Positions 1 to 9,474 of a DNA stretch of 64,000 nucleotides are shown here, piece after piece. Source of the stretch: Caecitellus pseudoparvulus (Eukaryota > Bigyra: Bicosoecida); the NCBI GenBank assembly GCA_965644315.1, contig CBFFRQ010000212.1:62001-126000 (forward strand), written 5' to 3'. The notes below the pieces were generated by a model. It searched no databases, was not told the DNA's origin, and saw only the letters and a list, made by a program, of their open reading frames with translations. The translations under genes were made by a program, and so were the position numbers. Positions within the stretch are counted from its first letter, which is position 1. Each line of letters begins with the position of its first letter.

Positions 1-1
1 G

Positions 2-1690
2 TCCTTATATGTCTATCCTGAAAAAACGACGAAAAGCGATAAGAATAGTAAAAATTTAAAGGAGCAAATTGATAAATGGGAAAAGGATAATTATGAACTT
101 TACAAAGGCAAATTAGATAAATTACCATCAAAAATATTTTTACGATTTATTGGTAAAGATGGTAAAATTAGAATGGGTTTCGTTTTAGCGAATAAGACAG
201 GTGAAAAGTATTTTATGCTTCAAGGTGTTGGAGGTGCTCGTTTTGGAGTTGAGTATGATGTTATTAAAGACACATACTATAAGAAAGAGCATTATGATAA
301 GCAACGCAAGAAGCAAGAAGAAGCAGAAAAGAAAAAACAAGAGAAACAAGAGAAACAAGAGAAGCAAGAGAAGCAAAAAGCGATAAAAAACGACAAGGAA
401 AAATCACCAGAAGAATCACCTGAAAAATTGAAGAAACCAACAGCAGAGGAGGTTGATACAATACTAACCAAAATCTACTACGATGAAGGTAATTACAACG
501 GTCGTGACAAATTATACAGCATAGCAAAGACAAGACGTCCAAAAATTACCAGAGCACAGGTAGAGAAATGGTTAAGCGAGCAGAAACTATATCAATTAAC
601 CAAACCAAACAAATCAAGTAAGACATTTACTCCAATTATTAGCAAAGCACCTTTTAATGTCGTCCAAATTGATATTTACAAATATGGTAAAATTATCACA
701 TTAAATATGGTTGATTTATTTAGCAAATATGTTGATACTTATGTTATGAAGAATGAAACAGCACAAGAAACAATTAACGCTGTAAAAGCAATTCTTAAAA
801 AAGCACCGTTGAAACCAAAACTGATACAAAGCGATAATGGACCAAATTTTACAAGCAAGGAATTTAAAGAATACCTCACAAAAGAAGGAATAAAACAAAT
901 ATTTAGCACACCATATACCCCGCAATCACAAGGAGCGGTTGAGCGGCTCCAGAAGACGCTAAAAGCATATCTGGAAAAACTCACATTACAAAACAAGAAA
1001 ATTACAAATAAAAGTATTGATGTGTTTGATAAAAATTATAACAATACAAAACATACTATTACTGGTATGACACCGATGGAGGCTTTGAAAGATGAGAACC
1101 GTGAGAAAGTTTTAAAAGCAATTGAAAAAGCAAAAGCATACAACCTCACAGAGGATAGAAAAGATGATTTAAAGAAAGGTGACAATGTAAGGTTAAGCAC
1201 ACGCACAGGGGCAAAGAATCAAAACATAGGGGCAGGGTCATTAAACTGGACTAACGAAGTATTTACAATTCATTCTATAAGCAGACCTCGTGATGTATTA
1301 AAACCAATTAGATACAAAGTAAAAGACACAGCAGGCGAAGTTTTAAAAGGCATCTTTTACAGGAATGAATTACAACACATAGAAGATGTTAAAAATGCTG
1401 ATAAGGTTGAACCAAAATACGAGGTTGAAAAATTTGTAAAACGCCGTATAATTAGAAGGAAGCGTGATAAAAAAGTAATTAAAACAGAATGGTTAGTACG
1501 ATGGAGGGATTATACATCAAGCGAAAATACTTGGGAAGACCAACAAAAATTAATTGAAGAATTAGGAAAAGATGTGTTTGAAAAACTGAAACAGAATTAT
1601 TTAGACGCTTTTAAAAAAAGCGTTGGCAAAAGGGGGTTAATGGGGGATATCCCCCATATTGAAGATAAAAACAACTTAAAGACAAAATAA
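2..1690 (+). CDS. Chromodomain-containing rve (DDE) integrase, 5' truncated by window
   Basis: The reading frame is open from base 2, so the first ATG (173) is probably internal and the gene begins before the window. A low-complexity Lys/Gln/Glu linker lies at about 300-420. The retroviral-type integrase core follows. Its catalytic triad is D at 671 (in VQIDIY), D at 833 (in QSDNGPNF) and E at 941 (in GAVERL), with the family D-x35-E spacing. A C-terminal chromodomain (about 1420-1590) keeps the aromatic-cage Tyr and Trp (YEVEKF, VRWRDY) and the NTWED motif. Such integrases insert Polinton-type elements and retroelements, and the chromodomain probably steers site choice. A GGGGG hairpin lies inside the 3' end of the frame. 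Confidence 0.88.
   Translation, partial: SLYVYPEKTTKSDKNSKNLKEQIDKWEKDNYELYKGKLDKLPSKIFLRFIGKDGKIRMGFVLANKTGEKYFMLQGVGGARFGVEYDVIKDTYYKKEHYDKQRKKQEEAEKKKQEKQEKQEKQEKQKAIKNDKEKSPEESPEKLKKPTAEEVDTILTKIYYDEGNYNGRDKLYSIAKTRRPKITRAQVEKWLSEQKLYQLTKPNKSSKTFTPIISKAPFNVVQIDIYKYGKIITLNMVDLFSKYVDTYVMKNETAQETINAVKAILKKAPLKPKLIQSDNGPNFTSKEFKEYLTKEGIKQIFSTPYTPQSQGAVERLQKTLKAYLEKLTLQNKKITNKSIDVFDKNYNNTKHTITGMTPMEALKDENREKVLKAIEKAKAYNLTEDRKDDLKKGDNVRLSTRTGAKNQNIGAGSLNWTNEVFTIHSISRPRDVLKPIRYKVKDTAGEVLKGIFYRNELQHIEDVKNADKVEPKYEVEKFVKRRIIRRKRDKKVIKTEWLVRWRDYTSSENTWEDQQKLIEELGKDVFEKLKQNYLDAFKKSVGKRGLMGDIPHIEDKNNLKTK
1640..1657. terminator. GGGGG/CCCCC palindromic hairpin at integrase 3' end
   Basis: A perfect 18-nt palindrome (ATGGGGGATATCCCCCAT) lies within the last codons of the integrase. 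It is one of a set of similar G4-5/C4-5 hairpins that sit at gene ends across this element. A role in 3' end formation or termination is an inference. Confidence 0.45.
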
Positions 1691-1716
1691 TATATACATA
1701 TAACATATAAGCAATA

Positions 1717-1971
1717 ATGGAAACAACACAGAAAAAGACCGCTGATAAAAAAGCATATATGCGTGAGTATATGCGAAACAGATATAATAAAAATAGTAAG
1801 AAGGCGTGTGATGAACGCAAAGCATACTACTATAAGAAAAAATACAATTTAGAACCCGAACAGGTTAAACTGTATGGAGAGCATCTACATTTACTTATTA
1901 AAGCAAAAAAATTGATTGAGGAAATTAAATCCGTATGTCCTCAACATCTCGCATATCTCAACAACGATTAA
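1717..1971 (+). CDS. Small basic protein, 84 aa
   Basis: Starts at ATG 27 nt after the integrase stop. It is a Lys/Arg/Tyr-rich protein beginning with an AYMREYMRNRYN-type helix. That helix resembles the basic EYxKxYYxxNK helices of small nucleic-acid-binding proteins in large DNA viruses, and the 82-aa zinc-finger protein of the second element (21896) carries a comparable one. No zinc ligands are seen here. A DNA-binding role is likely but unproven. Confidence 0.55.
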   Translation: METTQKKTADKKAYMREYMRNRYNKNSKKACDERKAYYYKKKYNLEPEQVKLYGEHLHLLIKAKKLIEEIKSVCPQHLAYLNND

Positions 1972-1974
1972 TTA

Positions 1975-1989
1975 ACGGGGACACCCCGT
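1975..1989. terminator. ACGGGG/CCCCGT hairpin after the 84-aa gene
   Basis: A 6-bp GC stem with a 3-nt loop starts 4 nt after the stop codon. It belongs to the same hairpin family as those at 1640, 6618, 11648, 11683 and 11976. Confidence 0.45.
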
Positions 1990-2151
1990 AACCCCCGACC
2001 ACAAGCGGAATTGTTTAGCATACATTTGATTTTCTGGAATTCGTATTTTAGGAAATCAATTACTTTCTTTAGGAAAAAGTATTTTAGAAATATTAATATA
2101 TATTAAGAAAAAAAGAACTTAAAAAATAATCTCATTGTATAATATAGAACT

Positions 2152-4677
2152 ATGGAATTCATTCAACAAAATCACGGAAAACTTTGGATTATTAACTCTA
2201 ACCCCTCTACAAAATGTCCTTGTAATGGATACAATTCAAAATACAATTTAGCCGATTGGAATGGTAAGAAAGGTAAAAAATACGAGGATATTTTACCTCA
2301 CGTAAAAACCAAATATGACCCCTCTATAAGTTATGGAATTAAACACGGATTACAACCTGACGGAAGAATAACGATGGGACTGGATTTTGATATTGTTGGC
2401 AAGAACGGTAGTGGTGTTAAGATAAATATGGAAGCAGAAAACCTATGGAATGAATTCTATAATATTAATGAAGATGGTTTATGGAAATCTGGAACAGAAG
2501 GTAATTTTGGTTGTTTTTGTCTTATTCAAAGTGAAAAAATTAAACAAAAAATTATGGATTTAAATCAAGATAAAATTGAGGTTGATGGAGTTGAATTATT
2601 ATTTAATAGTCATCATATCTTACCACCATCTAAATCCAAATGTAAAAGGACTGGTGCTCTACGAGAAAGGGTCTATTTCAATAATAATTATATGTGTATT
2701 GTTAATGACGGTGATAAGGTTGAGGAATTTATTTTGAAATTAATGGAAACTTACACAAAACCTCATAAAACGAAACCTAATAAAACGAAACCTAATAAAA
2801 CACACACCGAAATTGAACCAGAAAAATATACACCTATTAATAATATGGACTTAAACCTGGACGATGAAGACAAAGAACTTGCTGATATTATTGACTTAAA
2901 GTATATTGATAATTATAACGATTGGACTAAACTTATTTGGGCGTGTCGTGTGGATAATAATTTTGAACTGGCACACTACATATCTAAACGAGGTAATAAG
3001 TATGATGGTGATGAAATTGCAACACGAGTTATATATAATGATTTTAAAGAAAGTCGTAAAGGATTTAGTAAGGCAACTTTTTATCATTATGCGAAAATTA
3101 GTAATAAAGAAAAATACCTTGAAATTCGTGCGAAATATCACCCCTTTATGGAAATCAACTCTTTTACTGATAATGATTTGGCAAAAACATTCTGTAAATT
3201 ATATGGGTGCGACCATATATACTATGATAAATCGTTTTACTTCTTTAACGGTGTGTTATGGGAAACAAACGAAACTGGAAACAAACTTAAACTATCAATT
3301 GCGAATGACCTCTCCACCTTTTATTTAGATGAAGCATCACGACAACAAAAAATATTAAATACAATTACCGAAAAATTTATGCGTGAAATACAAAAACAAA
3401 AAATTAAAGGATTAATGAATATTGTAAATAAATTACAAAATTACTCCACCCTTAATAATGTATTTGGAATGATAAAAAACTATATTGAACGAGGTTGTGA
3501 TGAAGTTGAATGGGAAACAAAACCTTACTTATTTGCGTTTAAAAATAAAATTTATGATTTAAAAAATATGACCTGGATAGAACCTTGCCGTGATGATTAT
3601 GTGTGTGTTTGTACTGGTTATGAATGGGTTGAACCAACAGAAGAACAAAAAAGAAAATTACACGAACTACTGGATACAATCTTACCTCACCCTGACGAGA
3701 AAAAACTATATATGACGCTTTTAGCAACTGGATTATGTGGAATTACATTAGAAAAATTTATTAATGCGAATGGAAGCGGTGGTAATGGTAAAGGTGTATT
3801 AAATGAATTAATGGAAACATTGCTGGGAAATTACGCCTATAACTGTGCGAATGCTGTGCTACTACAACCGATTAAAGATGGTAATAATCCAACTGTTGCG
3901 AATATGAAACATAAACGAATGATATTCTACCGCGAACCTGATACATCACAATCACAAAAATTAAATATTGCTACAATCAAAGAATTAACTGGTGGGAAAG
4001 CCGTAAATGCTCGTATGAATTATAGTAATGATACTAAAACCGTTTTACAAGCAACTCATATTTTGGAATGTAATGAACGACCAAAATTAAGTGGGCGTGT
4101 TGATGACGCTGTTGTGAGAAGGTTAATTGATATACCATTTAGAAGTGTATTTACTGCTAATCCTGCGGATTATTTTGGAGAGTATGTGTTTAAGAAAGAC
4201 GCATATTACAAAACAAACAATTTTCAAAATGAATATAAGTGTGTGTTGTTTTCTGTGCTATTAGATTATTGGAAGGAATATTTAAGGTTGGAAGAAAATA
4301 TTGATGCTTTTGTATGTGATAGTGTTAAAGAACGCACAAATGCGTATTTGGAAGCAAACGACGAGTTAAAAACTTGGTTTGATGAGAATTACGAACAGAC
4401 TGGGAAGCGTGATGATGTGCTACAAATTAAAGATATATACAGTTTATTCAAAGAAAGTGACACTTGGTCTAATATGAGTAAGCGGGAACGAAGGGAATTA
4501 AATAAAAAAGCATTTGTTGAGAAAGTGAGTGGAAACATTCATTTTAGGAAATATTTTAAGGAGCGTGAAAAATCTAAAATAATACAGGAAAAATATGGTG
4601 TAACACTTATGCGAAATGTTATTATTGGTTTTAAACAGAACATACAGGAATGTATGATTGATATTGATGAAGAATAA
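2152..4677 (+). CDS. Primase-polymerase / SF3 (D5-like) helicase, 841 aa
   Basis: This is the replication protein of the element. The N-terminal 220 residues look like an archaeo-eukaryotic primase: an LDFDI metal-binding motif near residue 80 and an HHILPPS motif near 155. A TKPNKTKPNKT linker follows, then a PriCT-like helical region (about 240-330). The D5_N plus superfamily-3 helicase part has Walker A GSGGNGKG near 540, Walker B as IFYREPD, and a sensor/Arg-finger segment (ECNERPKLSGR...VVRRL) near 645. The length suits AEP-SF3 fusions of PLVs and giant viruses. The start ATG is the first in frame after an AT-rich leader. It has no close neighbour upstream, which fits an own promoter around 2100-2150. 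Confidence 0.88.
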   Translation: MEFIQQNHGKLWIINSNPSTKCPCNGYNSKYNLADWNGKKGKKYEDILPHVKTKYDPSISYGIKHGLQPDGRITMGLDFDIVGKNGSGVKINMEAENLWNEFYNINEDGLWKSGTEGNFGCFCLIQSEKIKQKIMDLNQDKIEVDGVELLFNSHHILPPSKSKCKRTGALRERVYFNNNYMCIVNDGDKVEEFILKLMETYTKPHKTKPNKTKPNKTHTEIEPEKYTPINNMDLNLDDEDKELADIIDLKYIDNYNDWTKLIWACRVDNNFELAHYISKRGNKYDGDEIATRVIYNDFKESRKGFSKATFYHYAKISNKEKYLEIRAKYHPFMEINSFTDNDLAKTFCKLYGCDHIYYDKSFYFFNGVLWETNETGNKLKLSIANDLSTFYLDEASRQQKILNTITEKFMREIQKQKIKGLMNIVNKLQNYSTLNNVFGMIKNYIERGCDEVEWETKPYLFAFKNKIYDLKNMTWIEPCRDDYVCVCTGYEWVEPTEEQKRKLHELLDTILPHPDEKKLYMTLLATGLCGITLEKFINANGSGGNGKGVLNELMETLLGNYAYNCANAVLLQPIKDGNNPTVANMKHKRMIFYREPDTSQSQKLNIATIKELTGGKAVNARMNYSNDTKTVLQATHILECNERPKLSGRVDDAVVRRLIDIPFRSVFTANPADYFGEYVFKKDAYYKTNNFQNEYKCVLFSVLLDYWKEYLRLEENIDAFVCDSVKERTNAYLEANDELKTWFDENYEQTGKRDDVLQIKDIYSLFKESDTWSNMSKRERRELNKKAFVEKVSGNIHFRKYFKEREKSKIIQEKYGVTLMRNVIIGFKQNIQECMIDIDEE

Positions 4678-4740
4678 TTACTATAATTTAATTCATTTTA
4701 ATTATAATTTATTATCTTATAATTAAAAAACTTTTTTCTT

Positions 4741-4885
4741 AAAAAAGGGTCAAAGGGGTCAAAAGGGTCAAATTCTGCCCCCCTTTTTCAAAAGTGTTCT
4801 ATATATTGCCTTCCTATGGGGACTTTTCATTTTGGTGGGCAATTTTTGACCCCTTTGACCCCTTTTTTGACCCTTCTTTTTTTCA
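4741..4885. repeat. GGGTCAAA-motif inverted repeat in a 373-bp gene-free gap
   Basis: Between the helicase and the next gene (4678-5050) there is no credible ORF. The gap holds three direct GGGTCAAA units (4747-4772) faced by the reverse complement TTGACCC units (4855-4875). The arms are separated by about 80 nt and are bordered by oligo-A and oligo-T. The arrangement could fold into a long stem. Possible roles are a replication origin, a transcription terminator or protein-binding iterons. Confidence 0.55.
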
Positions 4886-5050
4886 TTACTTATCCTTACC
4901 TCTTCTTCTATATACTATATAGTATATACTCCTTACTACGCTCTCAAAAAAAACAATAATAATAACAATAAATATATTAATAACATCAATAAATATATTA
5001 TTTAGGATAATAACAACTTAAAGAAACAATATAATATTGATATATAATAA

Positions 5051-5254
5051 ATGGAATACTTAAACCAAAAACAAAAATACCAATTCAAGAAACTCAACAC
5101 ACTCTACAACAAATTACAAGCAGGTTATTACAATACTTATTACGAATATAAACCTGATTTATGGATGTTTGAAGGACGACACAAAAAAAACTGTGTATAT
5201 GCTGATGCGGAAACATTTGAAGCATTTAAAAATTATAACAATCTAAAATCTTAA
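5051..5254 (+). CDS. Hypothetical protein, 67 aa
   Basis: A short ORF with a good AT-rich upstream region and an ATG start. The protein is Tyr/Asn/Lys rich with an aromatic stretch (YYNTYYEYKPDLWMFEG). No family is recognised. The 5255-5513 gap after it contains only AT-rich sequence with A-runs and no gene. Confidence 0.5.
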   Translation: MEYLNQKQKYQFKKLNTLYNKLQAGYYNTYYEYKPDLWMFEGRHKKNCVYADAETFEAFKNYNNLKS

Positions 5255-5513
5255 TTTTTAGTTATTTTGTCTTTTATCTTCTTCTTTTTGAAAAAAAAAA
5301 CAAGTAAGTAGAGAAAAATAAATAAATCGTTTTTTTGAATATTTGTATTTTTGCTGTGTGTATCAAAACGATTTATTTTTAATTTCAATTTAAAAAAAAA
5401 TTGAAACGATTTAAAAGTATTTAATAAATACTAACTTAACCTATCTATAACGACAAAACAAGATATTAAAACGATATAATAAGTTATTCAAACGAATTAA
5501 CAACTTATTAATA

Positions 5514-6065
5514 ATGGCAAATTCTTTTAATACGGCAAAAAAACATTTAACTAAAATGATTATTAACAGAGGAGTAACAAAAAATATACTGTCGTCTATA
5601 ATAGATGCTTATACTGAATATGGTGAAGAAGGTTGTGTTTATGAAGAAGAAGGCAAACTTAAACAATCCAACGAAGGGGGGTATTTAGAATATAGTAACG
5701 CTTGTAAAATATTTTACAACAATAGGATAGAGATTTCAAAAAATATAAAACATTTTATTGAATTGTATGCGTTTGTAAGAATGCCAGTTTTAATGAAGTT
5801 ATATTCAAAAGAAGAAATTAAGAAAATTATAAAAAAAGAGGAGGAAATTTTAGTTTCATTAATAGATGCTACTTATGACAAAAAAATAAATAAATTAAAT
5901 AAAATACATAGTAAAGGTAAGATTGCTATTAAAAAAGAAGAATTGTGTGCTCTTATTATAGAAATGGAAAAAGAATTTAAAATACTGGAAGAGCAAAAAA
6001 TTCCAGATGAAGTATGTAGTTTATATATTAACTTTAAATGTTTGGAAAAAATAACATATAAATAA
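5514..6065 (+). CDS. Hypothetical helical protein, 183 aa
   Basis: ATG start in a TTAATAATGG context like other genes of the element. It is Lys/Glu/Ile rich and predicted mostly alpha-helical, with a charged coiled-coil-like segment in the second half (KEEIKKIIKKEEE). No signal peptide or catalytic motif is visible. It lies in the block of small genes between replication and morphogenesis modules. Function unknown. Confidence 0.6.
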   Translation: MANSFNTAKKHLTKMIINRGVTKNILSSIIDAYTEYGEEGCVYEEEGKLKQSNEGGYLEYSNACKIFYNNRIEISKNIKHFIELYAFVRMPVLMKLYSKEEIKKIIKKEEEILVSLIDATYDKKINKLNKIHSKGKIAIKKEELCALIIEMEKEFKILEEQKIPDEVCSLYINFKCLEKITYK

Positions 6066-6120
6066 TGTAAAAATAATATAAAAATTATAAAAAAATTTTT
6101 TTTAAAAAGTTGAATAATAT

Positions 6121-6378
6121 ATGGAATACAAGAAAAATGGATTTATTTTTATAGCACCGTCAAGGCGAAAGCATAAGAAATATGATGTGTATGATAAACA
6201 CCGTAAATTTATCGTGTCTTTTGGAGATAATAGATATGCACAATTTAAAGACCGAATAGGACACTATAAAGCATTAAATCACAACGATAAAAAACGCAGG
6301 GAGATGTATTATAAACGACATGGTAAAGAAGCGAAAAAAAACACAGCAAAATATTTTAGTCATAAATACTTATGGTAA
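6121..6378 (+). CDS. DUF5754-like small basic protein, 85 aa
   Basis: A compact basic protein with a pattern I associate with a small family in large DNA viruses and PLVs: an N-terminal beta segment, then FGDNRYAQFKD, a HNDKKRREMYYKRH segment and a terminal SHKYLW. A divergent relative is found in the second element at 36024, with the same order FG..., KKKRDNYRKRH and a terminal LLW segment. The assignment is from remembered family appearance only; molecular function unknown. Confidence 0.6.
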   Translation: MEYKKNGFIFIAPSRRKHKKYDVYDKHRKFIVSFGDNRYAQFKDRIGHYKALNHNDKKRREMYYKRHGKEAKKNTAKYFSHKYLW

Positions 6379-6415
6379 TTAAATAATAAAAAATAAATGT
6401 TATTATTTAGTAAGA

Positions 6416-6640
6416 ATGAAACAAATTAGACAAGTAAAAATTACTTCTTATAAAACAGGCAAATCATATATTTTCAACACACAGTCTAACATAAGTGAAG
6501 CAGTATTGAAGAAGCAACGCAATTATGATAAATGGCGTCGTAACAAGAGAGAAAATAAATATTATGATTATTTTGAAATAATGGAGGAAGGCAACTATAG
6601 AAGCGAATATGTTAAGAATGGGGGAAACCCCCATAAATAA
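6416..6640 (+). CDS. Hypothetical protein, 74 aa
   Basis: A short basic protein with an ATG start 37 nt after the previous gene. Its N-terminus (VKITSYKTGKSYIFNT) suggests a small beta domain, followed by a charged helix. Its final codons run through a GGGGG/CCCCC hairpin. No family recognised. Confidence 0.5.
   Translation: MKQIRQVKITSYKTGKSYIFNTQSNISEAVLKKQRNYDKWRRNKRENKYYDYFEIMEEGNYRSEYVKNGGNPHK
6618..6634. terminator. ATGGGGG/CCCCCAT hairpin
   Basis: Seven-bp perfect arms with an AAA loop overlap the end of the 74-aa ORF. It is the same hairpin type seen at other gene ends of this element. Confidence 0.45.
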
Positions 6641-6658
6641 TATGTTATTATAAATTAA

Positions 6659-7066
6659 ATGGTTGAACCAATTGTAAGCGAAGAGATTTTACATAAATCA
6701 AAAACTTATCAATATTTCTGGGAGGAATTAAATAGTGAAATACAGCAATTTACAGACACAGACATACAAGAACCACAACAGGCACTTGACTTTTCATTAT
6801 GCGGTGATATTGACCCCAACAACGGTCGTGATGATGAATGTGAAATGAAACTATTTTGTATGGAAAGCAGTTATAATAGCGATGATGATAAATTACCTTA
6901 CTGGCGGAACTTAAAGAAGCGCTTACCTAAATTTAAAAAGGAAGTATTCAAAAACTTATCCAAAGAAGATATAGATATGATATATTTATTGAGTAATTTT
7001 AAAATGAAAGTAATTAACCAATCTATAAAAAATAATATTGAAGACCATAAAAAAATATTGGCATAA
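6659..7066 (+). CDS. Hypothetical acidic protein, 135 aa
   Basis: ATG start right after the hairpin that closes the previous gene. The protein is acidic (Asp/Glu/Asn rich) in its first 90 residues and more basic at the C-terminus. No motif recognised. It runs into the next small gene with 9 nt between them, consistent with one transcription unit. Confidence 0.5.
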   Translation: MVEPIVSEEILHKSKTYQYFWEELNSEIQQFTDTDIQEPQQALDFSLCGDIDPNNGRDDECEMKLFCMESSYNSDDDKLPYWRNLKKRLPKFKKEVFKNLSKEDIDMIYLLSNFKMKVINQSIKNNIEDHKKILA

Positions 7067-7075
7067 TTTAGAGAA

Positions 7076-7264
7076 ATGAGTGAAGTTGATATATATTACA
7101 GAGATTTAAAGGACTATGAAGATTATGAAACATACAAACATCTATTACCTATACCTTATCCAAACACAAACACAGATGAGGCTGAAAAAATAAAAGAATT
7201 CTTTGAAAGTGGAGAGAAAAATAAAAATGAAGTTTTAGACACTAAAAGAACTGAAACAAACTGA
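7076..7264 (+). CDS. Hypothetical acidic protein, 62 aa
   Basis: A short acidic ORF with a YYRDLKDYEDYETYKH segment, placed 9 nt after the preceding gene. No family recognised. Retained because it is in line with its neighbours and has an ATG start. Confidence 0.42.
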   Translation: MSEVDIYYRDLKDYEDYETYKHLLPIPYPNTNTDEAEKIKEFFESGEKNKNEVLDTKRTETN

Positions 7265-7299
7265 AATTATATATTTATTTTCTTTAATAAATATATAAG

Positions 7300-7755
7300 A
7301 TGAAAGGCAAATTTATACGAAGTAAAAAGGAAGTTGAAATACCTGACGATGAGACTGAAATTATAGAAACTGACGGAACTGAAAATGATACAACAGAGTT
7401 TAGCAATACTGAAAATGAAATTTTAGAAGAAGAAAAACCAACAACAACCGCCAAACCAAAAAAACAAAAGAAGCCATTAAGCGAAGCGAAAAAAAGAGCA
7501 TTAGAAAAAGCAAGAGCAAAAGCGAAGGAAACCTATGCTCGTAGAAAAAAAGAAAAGCAATTGAAAAGTCAAGGAATTACCAGAGAAGAAGTCTTAGAAC
7601 TCATTAACTTATCAAGAAATTTAGAGAAAAAATCTGAAACGAAAGCACCCGCACCAAAAATAGAAACGAAAGCACCCGCACCTAAACCTGATATACAAAA
7701 AAATGAGAAAAGTTCAACTGAATTAGATGACCTGTGGAAACAGTATGGATATTAA
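7300..7755 (+). CDS. Hypothetical charged protein with Lys-rich helix, 151 aa
   Basis: It has three parts: an acidic N-terminal half, a strongly basic helix (KKRALEKARAKAKETYARRKKEK) around residues 65-90, and a linker with two KAPAPK repeats. The charge split suggests a scaffold or a DNA/virion-core associated protein. It lies just upstream of the morphogenesis genes. No homologue is recognised. Confidence 0.55.
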   Translation: MKGKFIRSKKEVEIPDDETEIIETDGTENDTTEFSNTENEILEEEKPTTTAKPKKQKKPLSEAKKRALEKARAKAKETYARRKKEKQLKSQGITREEVLELINLSRNLEKKSETKAPAPKIETKAPAPKPDIQKNEKSSTELDDLWKQYGY

Positions 7756-7783
7756 TTAATTTTATATTATAATATTATAAAAG

Positions 7784-8701
7784 ATGGACAAAACCCCAAA
7801 CCCTTTTACTTTAACGCAAGATGAAGTATATGAATTATCACGCCAGCAACCACCTGAAACTGTTGTGGATTTTAGCGAAGATAATTTAATATCTATGATA
7901 CCAGAAGATTACGGATACAAGTTTGATGTAACACAATCATTAATTAATTTTAACACACCTCATTTATTTGAAATGAAATTACGACCAGCAGGATTTCAAG
8001 ATTTTCAACCTCCTGTTGATGAATTATTAAGAAAAAGACTAATTGAACGAGAAAGACAAGAAGATTTAAATTTAAAAATCCAATCTAATTTAGCAAATAT
8101 TCGGTTGTATGGCGAAGAACCAACAACAAATTTAACAAATCAAAAAATAGATTTAATTAAGGAATTTTCAAGGAAGTATGGTTTAAACAAAGATGAAGAA
8201 AAACAATTAATTAAAAAAGCATTAGAAAAACATTTATTAGATGACATTTTAAAAAAGGCGGTTGATACAAGACGACAAGCGCCACCACAAGCACCACCTC
8301 AAGCACCAGCAGAGGATTTACCACCAGCGGATACAGGAGCAGGAACAGCATTACCAAGAAGACCTGAACCTGATGTGAGCGAAATGGAAAGAGCGACAGA
8401 TGACATACCAGAAAGTCAAACATTAGAACGCATTTTAATACGAGCAGCCACAAATTTAGTAGCAAAGAGAGAAGAACCTGATATTAAAGAAATGATAAAA
8501 ACTATTCGTGAAGATGGTTTTGATATAGAAAAATTAAATCAATATTACAGAGCCAAACCATTAGCAAGAAAACGCCAAAAAATAATTACATATTTAAAGG
8601 GTTATGGAATTGATGTAGGAAGTTCTATTAAAAAGAAAGAGTTAGAAACCATTATTTATCCATTTTTACAACGTGTATTAATTCTTTCAGAACAAGATTG
8701 A
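7784..8701 (+). CDS. Hypothetical virion-module protein with Pro-rich linker, 305 aa
   Basis: It sits directly upstream of the packaging ATPase and capsid genes. It has an N-terminal region with TPNPFTLT, a helical middle, a proline/alanine-rich linker (APPQAPPQAP near residue 170) and a helical C-terminus with LYS/ARG. No known domain is recognised. Position suggests a minor virion or scaffold role (inference). Confidence 0.55.
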   Translation: MDKTPNPFTLTQDEVYELSRQQPPETVVDFSEDNLISMIPEDYGYKFDVTQSLINFNTPHLFEMKLRPAGFQDFQPPVDELLRKRLIERERQEDLNLKIQSNLANIRLYGEEPTTNLTNQKIDLIKEFSRKYGLNKDEEKQLIKKALEKHLLDDILKKAVDTRRQAPPQAPPQAPAEDLPPADTGAGTALPRRPEPDVSEMERATDDIPESQTLERILIRAATNLVAKREEPDIKEMIKTIREDGFDIEKLNQYYRAKPLARKRQKIITYLKGYGIDVGSSIKKKELETIIYPFLQRVLILSEQD

Positions 8702-8743
8702 TACTAAAAAAATATTAAATATTGATATATTTTAAATAAGACT

Positions 8744-9439
8744 ATGAATTTTAAAATATATGAAGCAAAGCATACAGAGGCAAAAAACGCAAAATTAGCA
8801 AATAAAATATTTGGTCACTCACCTCGTATCGTTTTAGTTGGTAGTTCAGGAAGTGGAAAGACGCAATTTATATTCAATTACTTATTTAATTTTCAAAAGG
8901 ATTATTTGAAGAAATCAAAAACAGATGTTTTAATAATGACCACAACTCACGACACAGCGGAACATTTAGAAGAATTGGCAGACCAGAATAATTATGATTA
9001 TAAGCACTTTAAAATATATCCTTTCTTTGATTTAGACATAATTGAGGAAGAATACAGGAAATCGAATAAATCCTTTTTACTTATTTTAGATGATTGCGCG
9101 TTTAAGAAGCAAATGAACACGAAGCATAATCCAAATATTATAAGTGAAATTTACACATCAGGAAGACATAAAAATGCTGGTGTTATAATCGCATCACAGA
9201 AATATAATTATTTAGGGGAAGATGTGAGAAGTTTAAATGCTAATTTTGTTATTATATATTCAACGCTAACCAAAAAGGAAATTGAGCGTGTGTATGAGGA
9301 AAATATAGCAACTTTAATGACTTATGATGAATTTTTAAATATTGTGAAAAATCATTTAAGTCAAACATATTCATTTATTACAATTGATAAGAAACGAAAA
9401 AAATTATATGATATGAATTTTAATGAAATTAAATTTTAA
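8744..9439 (+). CDS. Genome-packaging ATPase (FtsK-HerA/A32-like), 231 aa
   Basis: A P-loop ATPase expected to pump DNA into the capsid. Walker A is GSSGSGKT at residues 33-40. Walker B is LLILDDC with D116-D117. A polar segment (GRHKNAGVIIASQ) near 150-160 fits the sensor region of A32-type ATPases. It is immediately upstream of the capsid gene, as in most PLVs and virophages. Its size matches the compact ATPases of this group. Confidence 0.88.
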   Translation: MNFKIYEAKHTEAKNAKLANKIFGHSPRIVLVGSSGSGKTQFIFNYLFNFQKDYLKKSKTDVLIMTTTHDTAEHLEELADQNNYDYKHFKIYPFFDLDIIEEEYRKSNKSFLLILDDCAFKKQMNTKHNPNIISEIYTSGRHKNAGVIIASQKYNYLGEDVRSLNANFVIIYSTLTKKEIERVYEENIATLMTYDEFLNIVKNHLSQTYSFITIDKKRKKLYDMNFNEIKF

Positions 9440-9474
9440 TACATTTATTTTTTATCTAATTAAATATTATAATA

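Noticed and set aside
2-1690. LTR retrotransposon or retroviral origin of the integrase
   Set aside because: No reverse transcriptase, RNase H, gag or LTR is nearby; the flanking genes are PLV replication and capsid genes.
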